Assembly: GCA_964019165.1 (NCBI GenBank)
Contig: OZ025271.1
Coordinates: forward strand, 3,434,501-3,498,500
Origin: Mastigias papua
Lineage: Eukaryota; Cnidaria; Scyphozoa; Rhizostomeae; Mastigiidae
Direction of reading: 5' to 3'
DNA: 64,000 bases
Below are positions 48,983-61,990 of this stretch, in pieces. Below the pieces are notes generated by a model, which ran no database searches, was not told the DNA's origin, and saw only the letters and a program-made list of their open reading frames with translations. A program made the position numbers and the translations under genes. Positions within the stretch are counted from its first letter, which is position 1. The number at the start of each line of letters is the position of its first letter.

Positions 48983-51106
48983 ATGGAACAGATAAGATTC
49001 AGCTATTCCATGAAGAACATTCCAATACCAACAAGAAATTCCTACCTAAAGAAGCTCATTGAAAAAACTGAAAGTGTGATCAAACGCATGAGATGGAAAG
49101 CATTTTTTTACGAAAGAAAAGAGGACTGCAACAACACATCCGACGACAAAAATTCGCTTGGTTTCAAGTCAAGAAAATGTCCGCCACGAATTGAAGACCT
49201 GGAATGCTTTGAAACTGATCTACTTAATATGATAAAAAACATTGAATTCAAGAAAACATATAGTACCTTTCAAAACCAACTCCGAAGCGATACAATCAAA
49301 ATCAAGACCTCCACTAAAGCATTCATATCAGCTGATAAAACCACCAACTACTACGAGCTTGACAAAAATACGCACGAGAAACTCCTAATGAACAGCATAA
49401 CATCTACCTACGAGAAAACCGACGTCAACACCATCAACATCATTAACAACGAAGCCCGTGACATAGCTACCAACCTCAAGATACAAGACAGAGTAGAGCG
49501 CATGGCGGAACAACAGGCCTTCATAACCCTAAAAGACCACAAAGAAAACTTCCAGAATAAACCCACTTGTAGACTCATCAATCCAGCAAAAAGTGAGATA
49601 GGTCGCATTAGCAACAAGATCCTCACCAAAATTAACACTACCATCCGAACCATAACGTCACTCAACCAATGGAAAAACTCTCTCTCCGTCATAGACTGGT
49701 TCTCCAACATCCCAGACAAACACAAACATAAATTCATCATATTCGACATTGAAAATTTCTACCCATCCATAAACGAGAATCTGTTGGAAAACGCCATTGC
49801 CTTCGCAAAAATCTACTGCAACATCACTGAAAGAGACATCAACATCATCATGCACGCCAGAAAATCCCTCCTTTTCAACAATAACGAGCCATGGATCAAG
49901 AAAGGCAACAACACATTCGATGTTACCATGGGAAGTTTTGACGGGGCAGAAATCTGTGAACTAGTTGGCCTCTACATCCTCCACGGTCTATGCGCAAAAT
50001 ACGGAAAAGACAATATCGGACTCTACAGAGATGACGGATTGGCTATTTTTAAGAACATTTCAGGCCCAGCAGCAGAACGAATAAAGAAAGACATAACAAG
50101 ACATTTCAGAAACCACGGACTAAACATCACAATACAGACAAACATGAAAGTAGTCAACTACCTGGACGTTACATTCAACCTCAACAGCGGAACATACTAC
50201 CCTTACAGAAAACCCAATGACCAGCCACTATACATCAATACAAAGTCCAACCATCCACCCAGTATCATCAAACAACTTCCAAAAAACATTAGCCACCGAA
50301 TCTCCAGCTTATCCTGCAATGAAACAGAATTCAGCAAAATAAAACCAACCTATGAAGACGCCCTAAAATCCTGCGGATTCAATCAGCCCCTTACCTACAG
50401 CAACCATGACCCAGCCGCAAGTAGAAGGAAAAATAGGCAACGGAACATCATTTGGTACAACCCTCCATATAACAAGAACATACGCACTAACATCGGCTAT
50501 ATATTCCGCAAGCTAATAAACAAGCATTTTCCTAAAACCCATAGATTTCACAGCATCTTTAACAAAAATAACCTGAAAATTAGTTACAGCTGTACAGAAA
50601 ACATGGCCTCCATCATTAGCAAGCACAACAAGAAAATCCTCAACACCAAACCGCCCATCACCACATCAAAATCATGCAACTGCCGTATAAAAGAAGACTG
50701 CCCTTTAAACAATAACTGCCTCACCACTAACATTGTCTACAATGCCAAAGTGACCACAAACGAGGACGCAACCGGGAAAAATTACATAGGCGCGACTGAA
50801 GGGACATTCAAACAACGTTTCACCCAACATAAACTGTCATTTAAGAACAACAAATACTCCAACAGCACGGAACTCTCCAAATACATCTGGCAACTTAAGG
50901 ACAACAATACAGAATACCAAATTCAATGGTCTATTATCACCGCAGCTCAACCATATAGCAACATTTCAAGAAGATGTGACCTTTGTGCATCAGAAAAGCT
51001 ACACATAATCAAAAGCAACAGTAATAATACCCTAAACAAACGCTCCGAACTAATCTCCAAGTGCAGACATGAAAACAAATATTATTTAATCAACAATAAT
51101 ACGTAA
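48983..51106 (+). CDS. PLE reverse transcriptase with C-terminal GIY-YIG endonuclease (family B)
   Basis: An intact 707-codon frame starts at ATG 48983 in a favourable context (CAAGATGG). The N-terminal ~110 residues are basic and of unknown role. RT motifs: [11 protein letters not shown] (the PLE 'KDHK' block), [27 protein letters not shown] (motif A Asp), [19 protein letters not shown] (motif B region), [10 protein letters not shown] (catalytic DD, about 50020-50050) and [11 protein letters not shown]. After a post-RT region comes a Cys-rich linker [15 protein letters not shown], then the nuclease NIVYNAKV...[15 protein letters not shown]. The YRDD box and 'GSFDGAE' motif separate it from family A. 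All expected catalytic positions seem present. The clade name is not certain. Confidence 0.92.
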   Translation: MEQIRFSYSMKNIPIPTRNSYLKKLIEKTESVIKRMRWKAFFYERKEDCNNTSDDKNSLGFKSRKCPPRIEDLECFETDLLNMIKNIEFKKTYSTFQNQLRSDTIKIKTSTKAFISADKTTNYYELDKNTHEKLLMNSITSTYEKTDVNTINIINNEARDIATNLKIQDRVERMAEQQAFITLKDHKENFQNKPTCRLINPAKSEIGRISNKILTKINTTIRTITSLNQWKNSLSVIDWFSNIPDKHKHKFIIFDIENFYPSINENLLENAIAFAKIYCNITERDINIIMHARKSLLFNNNEPWIKKGNNTFDVTMGSFDGAEICELVGLYILHGLCAKYGKDNIGLYRDDGLAIFKNISGPAAERIKKDITRHFRNHGLNITIQTNMKVVNYLDVTFNLNSGTYYPYRKPNDQPLYINTKSNHPPSIIKQLPKNISHRISSLSCNETEFSKIKPTYEDALKSCGFNQPLTYSNHDPAASRRKNRQRNIIWYNPPYNKNIRTNIGYIFRKLINKHFPKTHRFHSIFNKNNLKISYSCTENMASIISKHNKKILNTKPPITTSKSCNCRIKEDCPLNNNCLTTNIVYNAKVTTNEDATGKNYIGATEGTFKQRFTQHKLSFKNNKYSNSTELSKYIWQLKDNNTEYQIQWSIITAAQPYSNISRRCDLCASEKLHIIKSNSNNTLNKRSELISKCRHENKYYLINNNT

Positions 51107-51203
51107 TAGATATATCCCTTGATAGCAATTCGCTTAATCAACCTTGTTTTAGAATCTTATTAATTAATCGAATCTGCGTATTTGGAATGTTATTCAGTTA
51201 TAG

Positions 51204-51245
51204 TCTGTCTGATGAGTGCTTAGGCACGAAACTCAGAGTAACAGA
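51204..51245 (+). ncRNA. Hammerhead ribozyme motif, family B PLE (plus copy)
   Basis: Stem I is TCTGT (51204-51208) with ACAGA (51241-51245), 5 bp. The core is CTGATGA (51209-51215). Stem II is GTGC/GCAC with loop TTAG (51216-51227). GAA (51228-51230) is followed by stem III ACT-CAG-AGT (51231-51239) and A51240 at the cleavage position (GUA). Every consensus element is present, making this the best-formed hammerhead in the window. Confidence 0.88.
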
Positions 51246-51275
51246 GAATTGGTCTTTTCCTTTTCTATATTTCTG

Positions 51276-51603
<328 letters not shown>

Positions 51604-52932
51604 AGCATAGGTTCCAAATCTTTGATTGGCTGAGAGCTTTGATCACATTTATATTCTCCATACCGTTTTAGCCAATTAGAACGCGCGATTCTACCAACAA
51701 ATGCCCTTCACAGCTAAATTTAGGCCCATTTTGGCGATTTTTACTACCCCTCGGAAAAAAAACATCGTGTAAAATGTGTTTTGAGATATTCTAAATTTTT
51801 TTTTAAAATTTGGTTCTTTAATAAATTTAGCGAAAAACTACCGTTGCAATCAGTCAAAATATGTCCGCGATTGCAAGTTATAGGGACTTGCAGTTGGTCG
51901 CTTTCATCACCCCCTTTTTGAATAGAGGAGGGATTTGGAACAAGTCATCAAATCAAATCTAATAGCTATATACCATTAATAATTATCAAATGTAATACTC
52001 ACCATATCAAACAAATCCCTCCTGTAAAAATTCTGTCTGATATTGCTATTTGGCTACTGTAACCGCCTCACACTTTGACTTAAACCCAGTCTGCCTATGT
52101 TTGCCACCCTATAGGCAAAATCATCTTGCTAGATATTCCTAATTATAATATTCAGTGCTACCAACACTTAGCAAATACGCTAAATTTATTCAAACAATAC
52201 CATTGTACTCGTTATAAATTTTTTCCGAGGTCGTACGCTATTAGACTTGAAGTTGGACGTACTCATTGTGAGTGGAACAGATTATCCTATTGCAAGGCTA
52301 AAAGCTATTCGACACGAATTACACTGAAAAATGGGAACTCACCATGTAGCAGCTCACAATATCATCATATACTTGTCTCATCGCATCGACTTTGTATTTT
52401 GTTTCCAAAGTAGAAATGCAATTTCTTCCATATAATCGACTCTTAGCACTAGAGTTTCAGTTAATTCATGTGAACTTCCATCAACTTCAAGCAAAGCCCT
52501 TTAATCATACTTGTTAAATGCTGCTTCGTCGTGCGCTAACTTTTATTTCATGTAATGATTTATGACTGGTAAAGTTATGTTCTCTACTAGAGCAGCACTG
52601 AAGCCATTCTTGTACAAAACAATGAGAGAGAAAATTAGTTATTCGTTGTTTTCGTCATTGTTGTCGAATTTATACTTTTTGTTTCTTAGGAAATTGCAAG
52701 GTTTTCGAAGTTATATTTAAATAAGAGACATGAGGCATAGATAAGTACATCGGTACTTATGGTGAATATGTATGCAGAGGTAGAGTTTGTGATGTAGTAT
52801 CATAGATTTAAAGTATAAAGGTGCGAAGAGGACAAGATATAAGTTTAATCACACTAATTGAAATGTCTTGAAAATGATGTAATCTCACAATACATAAAGC
52901 TAATGGTCGAATTAACTTTAATAATGTACCAT
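51604..52932 (+). repeat. Left 1,329-bp terminal inverted repeat
   Basis: Reverse complement of 54801-56129. The inner limit is ATAATGTACCAT, after which the two sides diverge. Confidence 0.9.
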
Positions 52933-53404
52933 TTGATACCACTATAGATAATGTTTGCATGAAATTAAGCTTATTCTTAATTTCCATGCCATGTGTTATA
53001 GGGGCATCTTCGCGATGTTATGATGACTTCTTAAGAGAAATTTAATGAAAAGTTGCAAAATTTTCAGAGAATTGGGTACTTATACGTAGTTGAAATGCAT
53101 CTGAGGAGGCCCTAGTAATACGAAGAATTACAATTGATGTGCACTTCAAGATCAAAATCTTGACAAGTGGCAAGTTTTATACATGTAATGGAAAAGGGGG
53201 AAATTTTGAAGGGCAAGACTAATCTACATTTGGTTACATCTCGGGGGGTGAGGCTTCACGCAATTTAATAACATTGATTATTAAACAGTCTCTTATTCTG
53301 TAATAGAATTTCCTTCACTTACATTTATATCGACTTGAATTCAATCTGTACGTACAATGTGTTAAAAGACCGCCCTGGAAAAATTTCTGACGCACCTCAA
53401 TACT

Positions 53405-54145
53405 TGAAGTATAGGCACTCTTGGGTGCATAATAGACTTCCTCCCGCTAATTAATTTTGCAAAAATTTTCCACCTAGGAAATTCTTATTCCAACTCCCCG
53501 CCTATTAACTTTTGGAAGTATTATCTCAACCAAGGTAATGTTTAGAGGAGATACTTTGGTCTGCATGTAAAAAGTATACACGTGGTTTTAGTGTAAGAAA
53601 AAAGTTTATAAGAAAATGAGGCTCAAATGGCCAAAATCTTAAGAAAATCCTAAGAAAATCACAAGGCTCAAGTTCAAGAAAATGCTAAGAAAATTACAGT
53701 TCATCTTCTTTACATGCCAAAAATTGATATTGGCTCATTTTTGCAAACTCTCGTACAAAGATTGAGAATTATGGTGGCTCAACAAATACAGAGTAGCCTG
53801 ATTCAGCCAGTTTTTTCCTGCAGAAGTTAAGAAAATCTCAGCCTAAGATTCGTGAAAAGTTAAGAAAATTGAGCCTCAGGGAAAAAAGTGGTTTTCTTAC
53901 AAAAAAAACGTGTAGTAAGAAAAGTACGCGGATCGTATGCGTTGCATGGTTCAATCTTTCTTGTTTTGTGGGATTCGTACTATTACTTTGATACTCATTT
54001 ATGACAAGAAATCATAGCATTTCTACAACATTTGTCGTCATTTTCCAACCCCATCCTGTTTATTCCAACCCCCTCGCTAATAAGGCTTTGAGGATTTTTC
54101 CAGCCCCTGACTATTCCAACCCCCCATCTGTTAGGCACCCAAGAG
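53405..54145. repeat. Possible MITE with ACTCTTGGGTGC ends
   Basis: ACTCTTGGGTGC near 53407-53420 has its complement GCACCCAAGAGT near 54135-54146. CCAACCCC-rich segments lie inside both ends. The MITE at 53579-53912 would be nested in it. No clear target duplication was identified, so this is tentative. Confidence 0.4.
53579..53912. mobile_element. MITE with TA-type insertion, copy 2
   Basis: The ends are CACGTGGTTTT...TAAGAAAA and TTTTCTTACAAAAAAAACGTG, with TA outside both (53577-53578 and 53913-53914). In reverse orientation it matches the element at 21222-21511, with blocks such as GAAAATGAGGCTCAAATGGC. It is non-coding. Confidence 0.75.
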
Positions 54146-54800
54146 TACACCTCTTCTTATAGATTAAACAAAATATCATTGCTGACAGAGATCTCCGTTG
54201 AACGGGGTGTAGATTCCAATAGCATCCTGTTAAAAGTCGATTCTTATTATGGAGAGCGGAGCCCCTTACTTAATCCAGGGTCGAAGGAAGGTCGAAGTTA
54301 CAAATTATAACTTATTCTTACCATTTTACTTTCTGAAATCAATTAATTAACTGCTGATTCCAGAAGTGGCCCCTATCTTCTGAATTTGAATTTTTATCAT
54401 GGACGCTTATTGTTTTGTCATTTTTGTTTATTATTTAAAATAAATTTTTAGGTTGTTGGCTGTTGCTCATGATTTAATCTTGTTTTCTGTTACCTTGTAT
54501 CGTTAAATAACTTGACTTCGAAAATTTCATTAAATATATATATATAAATAGCAGTAAATGTTTCAGAAAAAGCTTTCAAAATTGCTTTTTACCCTGTTTA
54601 GTATGATCATGCTAGACTATCTACAAGTCATATAAACTTCGTTGGTGATTTTCTCAGTATGTGATATAGCAATATTTTTATGCATGAGAAAAAATATCTC
54701 ATGACTTAAATAAGATATTTATGTGAAATTTTCAGTGAGTAAGCATTAGATAAGAAGAATATAATATATCAATAAAATCAACCAGACATTTGAAATGAAG

Positions 54801-56129
54801 ATGGTACATTATTAAAGTTAATTCGACCATTAGCTTTATGTATTGTGAGATTACATCATTTTCAAGACATTTCAATTAGTGTGATTAAACTTATATCTTG
54901 TCCTCTTCGCACCTTTATACTTTAAATCTATGATACTACATCACAAACTCTACCTCTGCATACATATTCACCATAAGTACCGATGTACTTATCTATGCCT
55001 CATGTCTCTTATTTAAATATAACTTCGAAAACCTTGCAATTTCCTAAGAAACAAAAAGTATAAATTCGACAACAATGACGAAAACAACGAATAACTAATT
55101 TTCTCTCTCATTGTTTTGTACAAGAATGGCTTCAGTGCTGCTCTAGTAGAGAACATAACTTTACCAGTCATAAATCATTACATGAAATAAAAGTTAGCGC
55201 ACGACGAAGCAGCATTTAACAAGTATGATTAAAGGGCTTTGCTTGAAGTTGATGGAAGTTCACATGAATTAACTGAAACTCTAGTGCTAAGAGTCGATTA
55301 TATGGAAGAAATTGCATTTCTACTTTGGAAACAAAATACAAAGTCGATGCGATGAGACAAGTATATGATGATATTGTGAGCTGCTACATGGTGAGTTCCC
55401 ATTTTTCAGTGTAATTCGTGTCGAATAGCTTTTAGCCTTGCAATAGGATAATCTGTTCCACTCACAATGAGTACGTCCAACTTCAAGTCTAATAGCGTAC
55501 GACCTCGGAAAAAATTTATAACGAGTACAATGGTATTGTTTGAATAAATTTAGCGTATTTGCTAAGTGTTGGTAGCACTGAATATTATAATTAGGAATAT
55601 CTAGCAAGATGATTTTGCCTATAGGGTGGCAAACATAGGCAGACTGGGTTTAAGTCAAAGTGTGAGGCGGTTACAGTAGCCAAATAGCAATATCAGACAG
55701 AATTTTTACAGGAGGGATTTGTTTGATATGGTGAGTATTACATTTGATAATTATTAATGGTATATAGCTATTAGATTTGATTTGATGACTTGTTCCAAAT
55801 CCCTCCTCTATTCAAAAAGGGGGTGATGAAAGCGACCAACTGCAAGTCCCTATAACTTGCAATCGCGGACATATTTTGACTGATTGCAACGGTAGTTTTT
55901 CGCTAAATTTATTAAAGAACCAAATTTTAAAAAAAAATTTAGAATATCTCAAAACACATTTTACACGATGTTTTTTTTCCGAGGGGTAGTAAAAATCGCC
56001 AAAATGGGCCTAAATTTAGCTGTGAAGGGCATTTGTTGGTAGAATCGCGCGTTCTAATTGGCTAAAACGGTATGGAGAATATAAATGTGATCAAAGCTCT
56101 CAGCCAATCAAAGATTTGGAACCTATGCT
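54801..56129 (-). repeat. Right 1,329-bp terminal inverted repeat
   Basis: Reverse complement of 51604-52932. Its outermost bases supply the stop codon that now ends the RTE ORF. Confidence 0.9.
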
Positions 56130-59056
56130 ATCGTGTTGTCACAATTCGTCCACTTTACAAGTTGGTTTGTGAATAGCATTCTTCTTCTCCCTCGTGTTCT
56201 TTTTCCTACAATGTTACCAGCAACTACAAGGTATTCCAGTTTATCTTTCCTCATTATGTGCCCAAAGAAAGAAATTTGTCTTTTCGAAATGTCTGACATG
56301 ATGTTGCTGTTTTGAATAGTCTTATTCAGTACTTCTTCATTGGTGATCTTTTCTGTCCATTTCACTTTTTCCATTCTCCTCAGGAACCACATCTCAGCCG
56401 CTTTGATCTTCCTGATGTCTGTCTTGTTTAATGTCCAGTTTTCACTTCCATACAGCAATATTGGTGTAATGTAGCATTTCAAGATTCGGTATCTCAACTG
56501 GAATGGCATCTTAAGGTTCGTCAATATAGCGTTCATTTCTGTGAATGCGTTCTTGGCTACTGCAATCCTGCACTTGATGTCTACTGTACTCTTGGCATCA
56601 GATGTCATGATGCTTCCCAGATATTTGAATTGATTTACTTGTTTCAGTATTTCACCATTCAAGCTCACTTTTATCTTAGGGGGTTGCTTTTTCTTGCTGA
56701 AAACCATAACTTCAGTCTTTTGTACATTAATTTGCATTTCAAAATTTTCACATTCTTTTTGAACAGCATCAAGCAATTTCTGTAGACTCTTTTCACTTTC
56801 TGCTATAAGAACTGTTTCATCTGCAAATCTGATGTTATTTATATTGACACCACCTATTTTCACCCCCTCTAATGTATCTATTGATCTAAGGATGACTTCA
56901 GAGTATAACGAAAAGAGATCCGGTGACATTACACAGCCTTGTCTCACTCCTCTTGCAATTTCTACGAAATTTGACAGTTGGTCTTTTAAGTGTATGTTGG
57001 CTTTCTGCTTAAAGTAGAGATTTTGCACGAGTCGTAGATCTCTGTCTTGAAACTCAAGGTCACTAAGCAATTCAAATAGGATGTTGTGCTGAACTCTATC
57101 GAAAGCTTTGGTAAAGTCGATGAAGCAGCAATATAGGTTCTTGTTCACTTCAATGCATCTCTCTGCTAAATTTTTCAGCACGAACACGGCATTTCTCGTT
57201 CCTTTATCTGGCATAAATCCATACTGACATTCGTTGATTTCTTGATGTATGCTTGATTTCATTCTGTTTAACAATACTTTCAGTAGTAATTTTGTTGTGT
57301 GGCTCATTACACTTATTGTTCGATAATTCCCACATTCAATCGCTTTCGGCTTCTTAGGAATTGGTATAAATGTGGATTCCAGAAGTTCATCAACAATGTC
57401 ACCATCGTTATACATTTCATTGAAAAGCCTCTCAAGAATGTCAACTCCAGTATCTCCTAGGTACATTAGAAGCTCAACAGCAATTTGATCATTACCAACC
57501 GCTCTCCCTCTTTTCACACTTTTCATTGCTTTGCGTATTTCGTCTTTCAAAATGATTTCTCCGGTGAGATGTCCTTCAAACTTTATGGTTTCTCTATCTC
57601 TATTCTCATCCCCACAAAGGTCTCTGATGTACTCCTCCCATCTTTTCATTATATCATCCTTATCTAGTAAGATCCTTCCTTTTTTGTCTTTTATCACATT
57701 CCCATCATTTCTGTTTTTCCATCGTTTTCCAACCACCTCTTTGATATTTTGATGACATTCTTTAGGACTTATGATTTTCAATTTTTCAATTTCTTGACAC
57801 TTCTTCTCAAAGAATTCAATTTTACTTTGCATACACATTTCTCTTACTCTTTTATCAAGTATCTGGTATTTTTCAGTGTTCCTTTTCATCTTCCTTCTTT
57901 CTTCCATTGTTTCTAATATTTTCTCTGTCATCCACGTTTGCCTGTTATTCTTTTTCTTTGGAACAAATTCCCTTTTGATGTTATTACAGATTTCCTTGTA
58001 TGTTTCCCAAGTACTTTTCTCTGATGATTGTCTCTCTGTCCATAGTGTCTTAGCTGTTTTTTGCATGTTTTTCATTGTTTCTGTGCTTACTGCTTCGTAG
58101 TCATGCCTCATTCTTACTTCTCCTTTGTGTGTTTTCTTGAAGCAAGTTCGAACACAAGCCACTAGCAGTTGATGATCACTGCCACAGTCTGCACTTGGGT
58201 ATGTCTTACAGTCTAAAACTGAGTTTCTCACCCTACTATTCACACAGATGTAATCAATTTGATTCTGCGTCCGATCTCCTGGGCTTCTCCAAGTGTAAAG
58301 TCTGCTATCTCTATTCTTAAAACACGTATTCGTGATTATTAGTCTGTTTTGTTCACACCAGTTTGTGAAGTCTTCACCTCTATCATTGCCCTCACCAAGT
58401 CCGAAAATTCCGCAGGCATTACTTTTGTTATTCAAGCCAACTTTAGCATTCCAGTCTCCCATAACTAGCTTGACTTCTCTATGCTTGCTTTTTGACAAAG
58501 CGATATTTACTTCCTCATAGAACTTTTCTATTTCTTCATCACTACTGCCTGATGTTGGTGCATATACTTGTATGATAAATGTATCTGTTGGATGTCCTTT
58601 CAATCTCGCACACAATACTCTATCCGAGATAGGCCAGTATCCTTTCAAGCTCTTTGAGTTTTTCTTGTTTATTAATAATGCTACTCCTCTTTCTGATCTT
58701 TTTTCATTTCCTGAGCATAAGAAGGTGTAATCTCCAAGCTGTATTGTGGCACTATTTCTCCATCGTGTTTCTGCCAAACCTAGAATGTCAATCTTTACCC
58801 TTTCCATTTCCTTTGTTACATTTGCTACCTTCCCGGGTTGTAGGAGAGTTCTTACATTCCATGTTCCAATCTTTCTAGCAACTTTCTTGTTTTTATTTCT
58901 GTTTCCCCCTCTTTTTGTTTCTGTTTTTGTTTTTGTGACAGTAGCTGGATGACGGTCGGGAGTGTCCTGTCTCTCAACACTGCACCTACCGAGCGCGGCC
59001 TCCGTGTTACGGATTCCGTTGACGCTGTTGTTTTCATTCTCGTAATTATAACTCAT
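56123..59056 (-). CDS. RTE-type LINE endonuclease/reverse transcriptase, C-terminus interrupted
   Basis: An intact 977-codon frame starts at ATG 59056. It has an N-terminal apurinic-like endonuclease: [24 protein letters not shown] (catalytic Glu), [21 protein letters not shown] (catalytic Asp/Asn) and GSDHQLLVA (catalytic His). A basic linker follows, then [35 protein letters not shown] (motif A Asp), [19 protein letters not shown] (motif B) and [14 protein letters not shown] (motif C), with the thumb and C-terminal [17 protein letters not shown]. Motif C reads FADE, not (F/Y)ADD: the second catalytic Asp is Glu (codon at 56816-56818), which should weaken or abolish polymerisation. The last two residues and the stop come from the inserted transposon; about 17 native codons lie at 51543-51594. 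Confidence 0.92.
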   Translation of the reverse strand: MSYNYENENNSVNGIRNTEAALGRCSVERQDTPDRHPATVTKTKTETKRGGNRNKNKKVARKIGTWNVRTLLQPGKVANVTKEMERVKIDILGLAETRWRNSATIQLGDYTFLCSGNEKRSERGVALLINKKNSKSLKGYWPISDRVLCARLKGHPTDTFIIQVYAPTSGSSDEEIEKFYEEVNIALSKSKHREVKLVMGDWNAKVGLNNKSNACGIFGLGEGNDRGEDFTNWCEQNRLIITNTCFKNRDSRLYTWRSPGDRTQNQIDYICVNSRVRNSVLDCKTYPSADCGSDHQLLVACVRTCFKKTHKGEVRMRHDYEAVSTETMKNMQKTAKTLWTERQSSEKSTWETYKEICNNIKREFVPKKKNNRQTWMTEKILETMEERRKMKRNTEKYQILDKRVREMCMQSKIEFFEKKCQEIEKLKIISPKECHQNIKEVVGKRWKNRNDGNVIKDKKGRILLDKDDIMKRWEEYIRDLCGDENRDRETIKFEGHLTGEIILKDEIRKAMKSVKRGRAVGNDQIAVELLMYLGDTGVDILERLFNEMYNDGDIVDELLESTFIPIPKKPKAIECGNYRTISVMSHTTKLLLKVLLNRMKSSIHQEINECQYGFMPDKGTRNAVFVLKNLAERCIEVNKNLYCCFIDFTKAFDRVQHNILFELLSDLEFQDRDLRLVQNLYFKQKANIHLKDQLSNFVEIARGVRQGCVMSPDLFSLYSEVILRSIDTLEGVKIGGVNINNIRFADETVLIAESEKSLQKLLDAVQKECENFEMQINVQKTEVMVFSKKKQPPKIKVSLNGEILKQVNQFKYLGSIMTSDAKSTVDIKCRIAVAKNAFTEMNAILTNLKMPFQLRYRILKCYITPILLYGSENWTLNKTDIRKIKAAEMWFLRRMEKVKWTEKITNEEVLNKTIQNSNIMSDISKRQISFFGHIMRKDKLEYLVVAGNIVGKRTRGRRRMLFTNQLVKWTNCDNTIA

Positions 59057-60889
<1,833 letters not shown>

Positions 60890-61778
60890 CATCACCTTGA
60901 CAGTAGTAACATTGTTTGCCTAATATTACATGGCATCAAATATCAAGAAGAAGTGAAAAATAAAAAATAAAACATACTGAGTGGAGCAATACTGACCTCG
61001 GAACCTTCAAGCGATTTTGAGTTGTGGCCTACCGATCTCTGAAAAAGCAAGAGATACGCCAAAAGTCAGTACTGGACGAATGTTTGGCAAGTCGGGGGAA
61101 GGTGCAGAAACCAAGTTTTGTCTCCGTGGGGTAAGGGGTTCCGGAGATACGAGCTGATTTGTGGCCCCCTAGAATTGCCGAACATGGCTGAATCAGCGGT
61201 CTTTTGGCCAGTGGAGGCTGCACAACTACGGTATATACAGGGCTAAAATTGGTGTCAGACGACGTAGAATTTATACTCCAGCGATGAAAGAATGCACAGA
61301 AAACACAAAAACCGCAAATAAAAAGCAACAACATTTTCCACATGTCTTGAAAACTGACTCACTGATATTATGCAGCAATGGGATAATGCTCAGCAAACAG
61401 TAGACGTAAAATATAAAAGAGCAAAGTTTTTAACATGTCATGGAACCGAAGGTCGGACCTGAGTTAACATTGGTTAGTCGGATGCATCAAATGAAGACCT
61501 AAATGCTAATTGAAAAATGAGTTTCTTAAGAAACTGTAACCAGTCTACTAGAGATATATAAGCATGGTCTAAATGACATATTATGAAATGTGCTTTAATA
61601 TATATAAATGCAGTTAACCTTTAGAGTCCCATAGGCACAGGTCTGCGCCAATTTTATTCCCTTGCCTTACGTGCAAGAATTTATAGTAGACTACGTGCAA
61701 TAAACCTTACAATATGATAGTGACGTGAGGGTGGAAATGCATTGCAACCCAGCAACAATTACATATAAAAAAATACTA
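60890..61778. other. No recognisable gene
   Basis: The minus-strand frame at 61029-61343 has no domain I know. Nothing else is supported. Confidence 0.4.

Positions 61779-61990
<212 letters not shown>

Larger units (their letters stand above)
51604..56129. mobile_element. 4,526-bp transposon with 1,329-bp terminal inverted repeats
   Basis: The arms 51604-52932 and 54801-56129 are exact in length and, where compared, identical; each starts AGCATAGGTTCC from its outer end. Direct 9-bp repeats ATCGTGTTG flank it (51595-51603 and 56130-56138). The 1,868-bp centre has no transposase, only smaller MITEs and AT-rich DNA. The 9-bp duplication with very long TIRs fits a non-autonomous Mutator-like or foldback element. 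It inserted into the last codons of the RTE ORF. Identical 95-codon frames in the two arms (52126-52413 and 55320-55607) are not recognised as a protein. Confidence 0.88.

Noticed and set aside
52126..52413. 95-codon frame repeated identically at 55320-55607
   Set aside because: The identity comes from the inverted repeat arms of the transposon. No domain or coding signature is visible.
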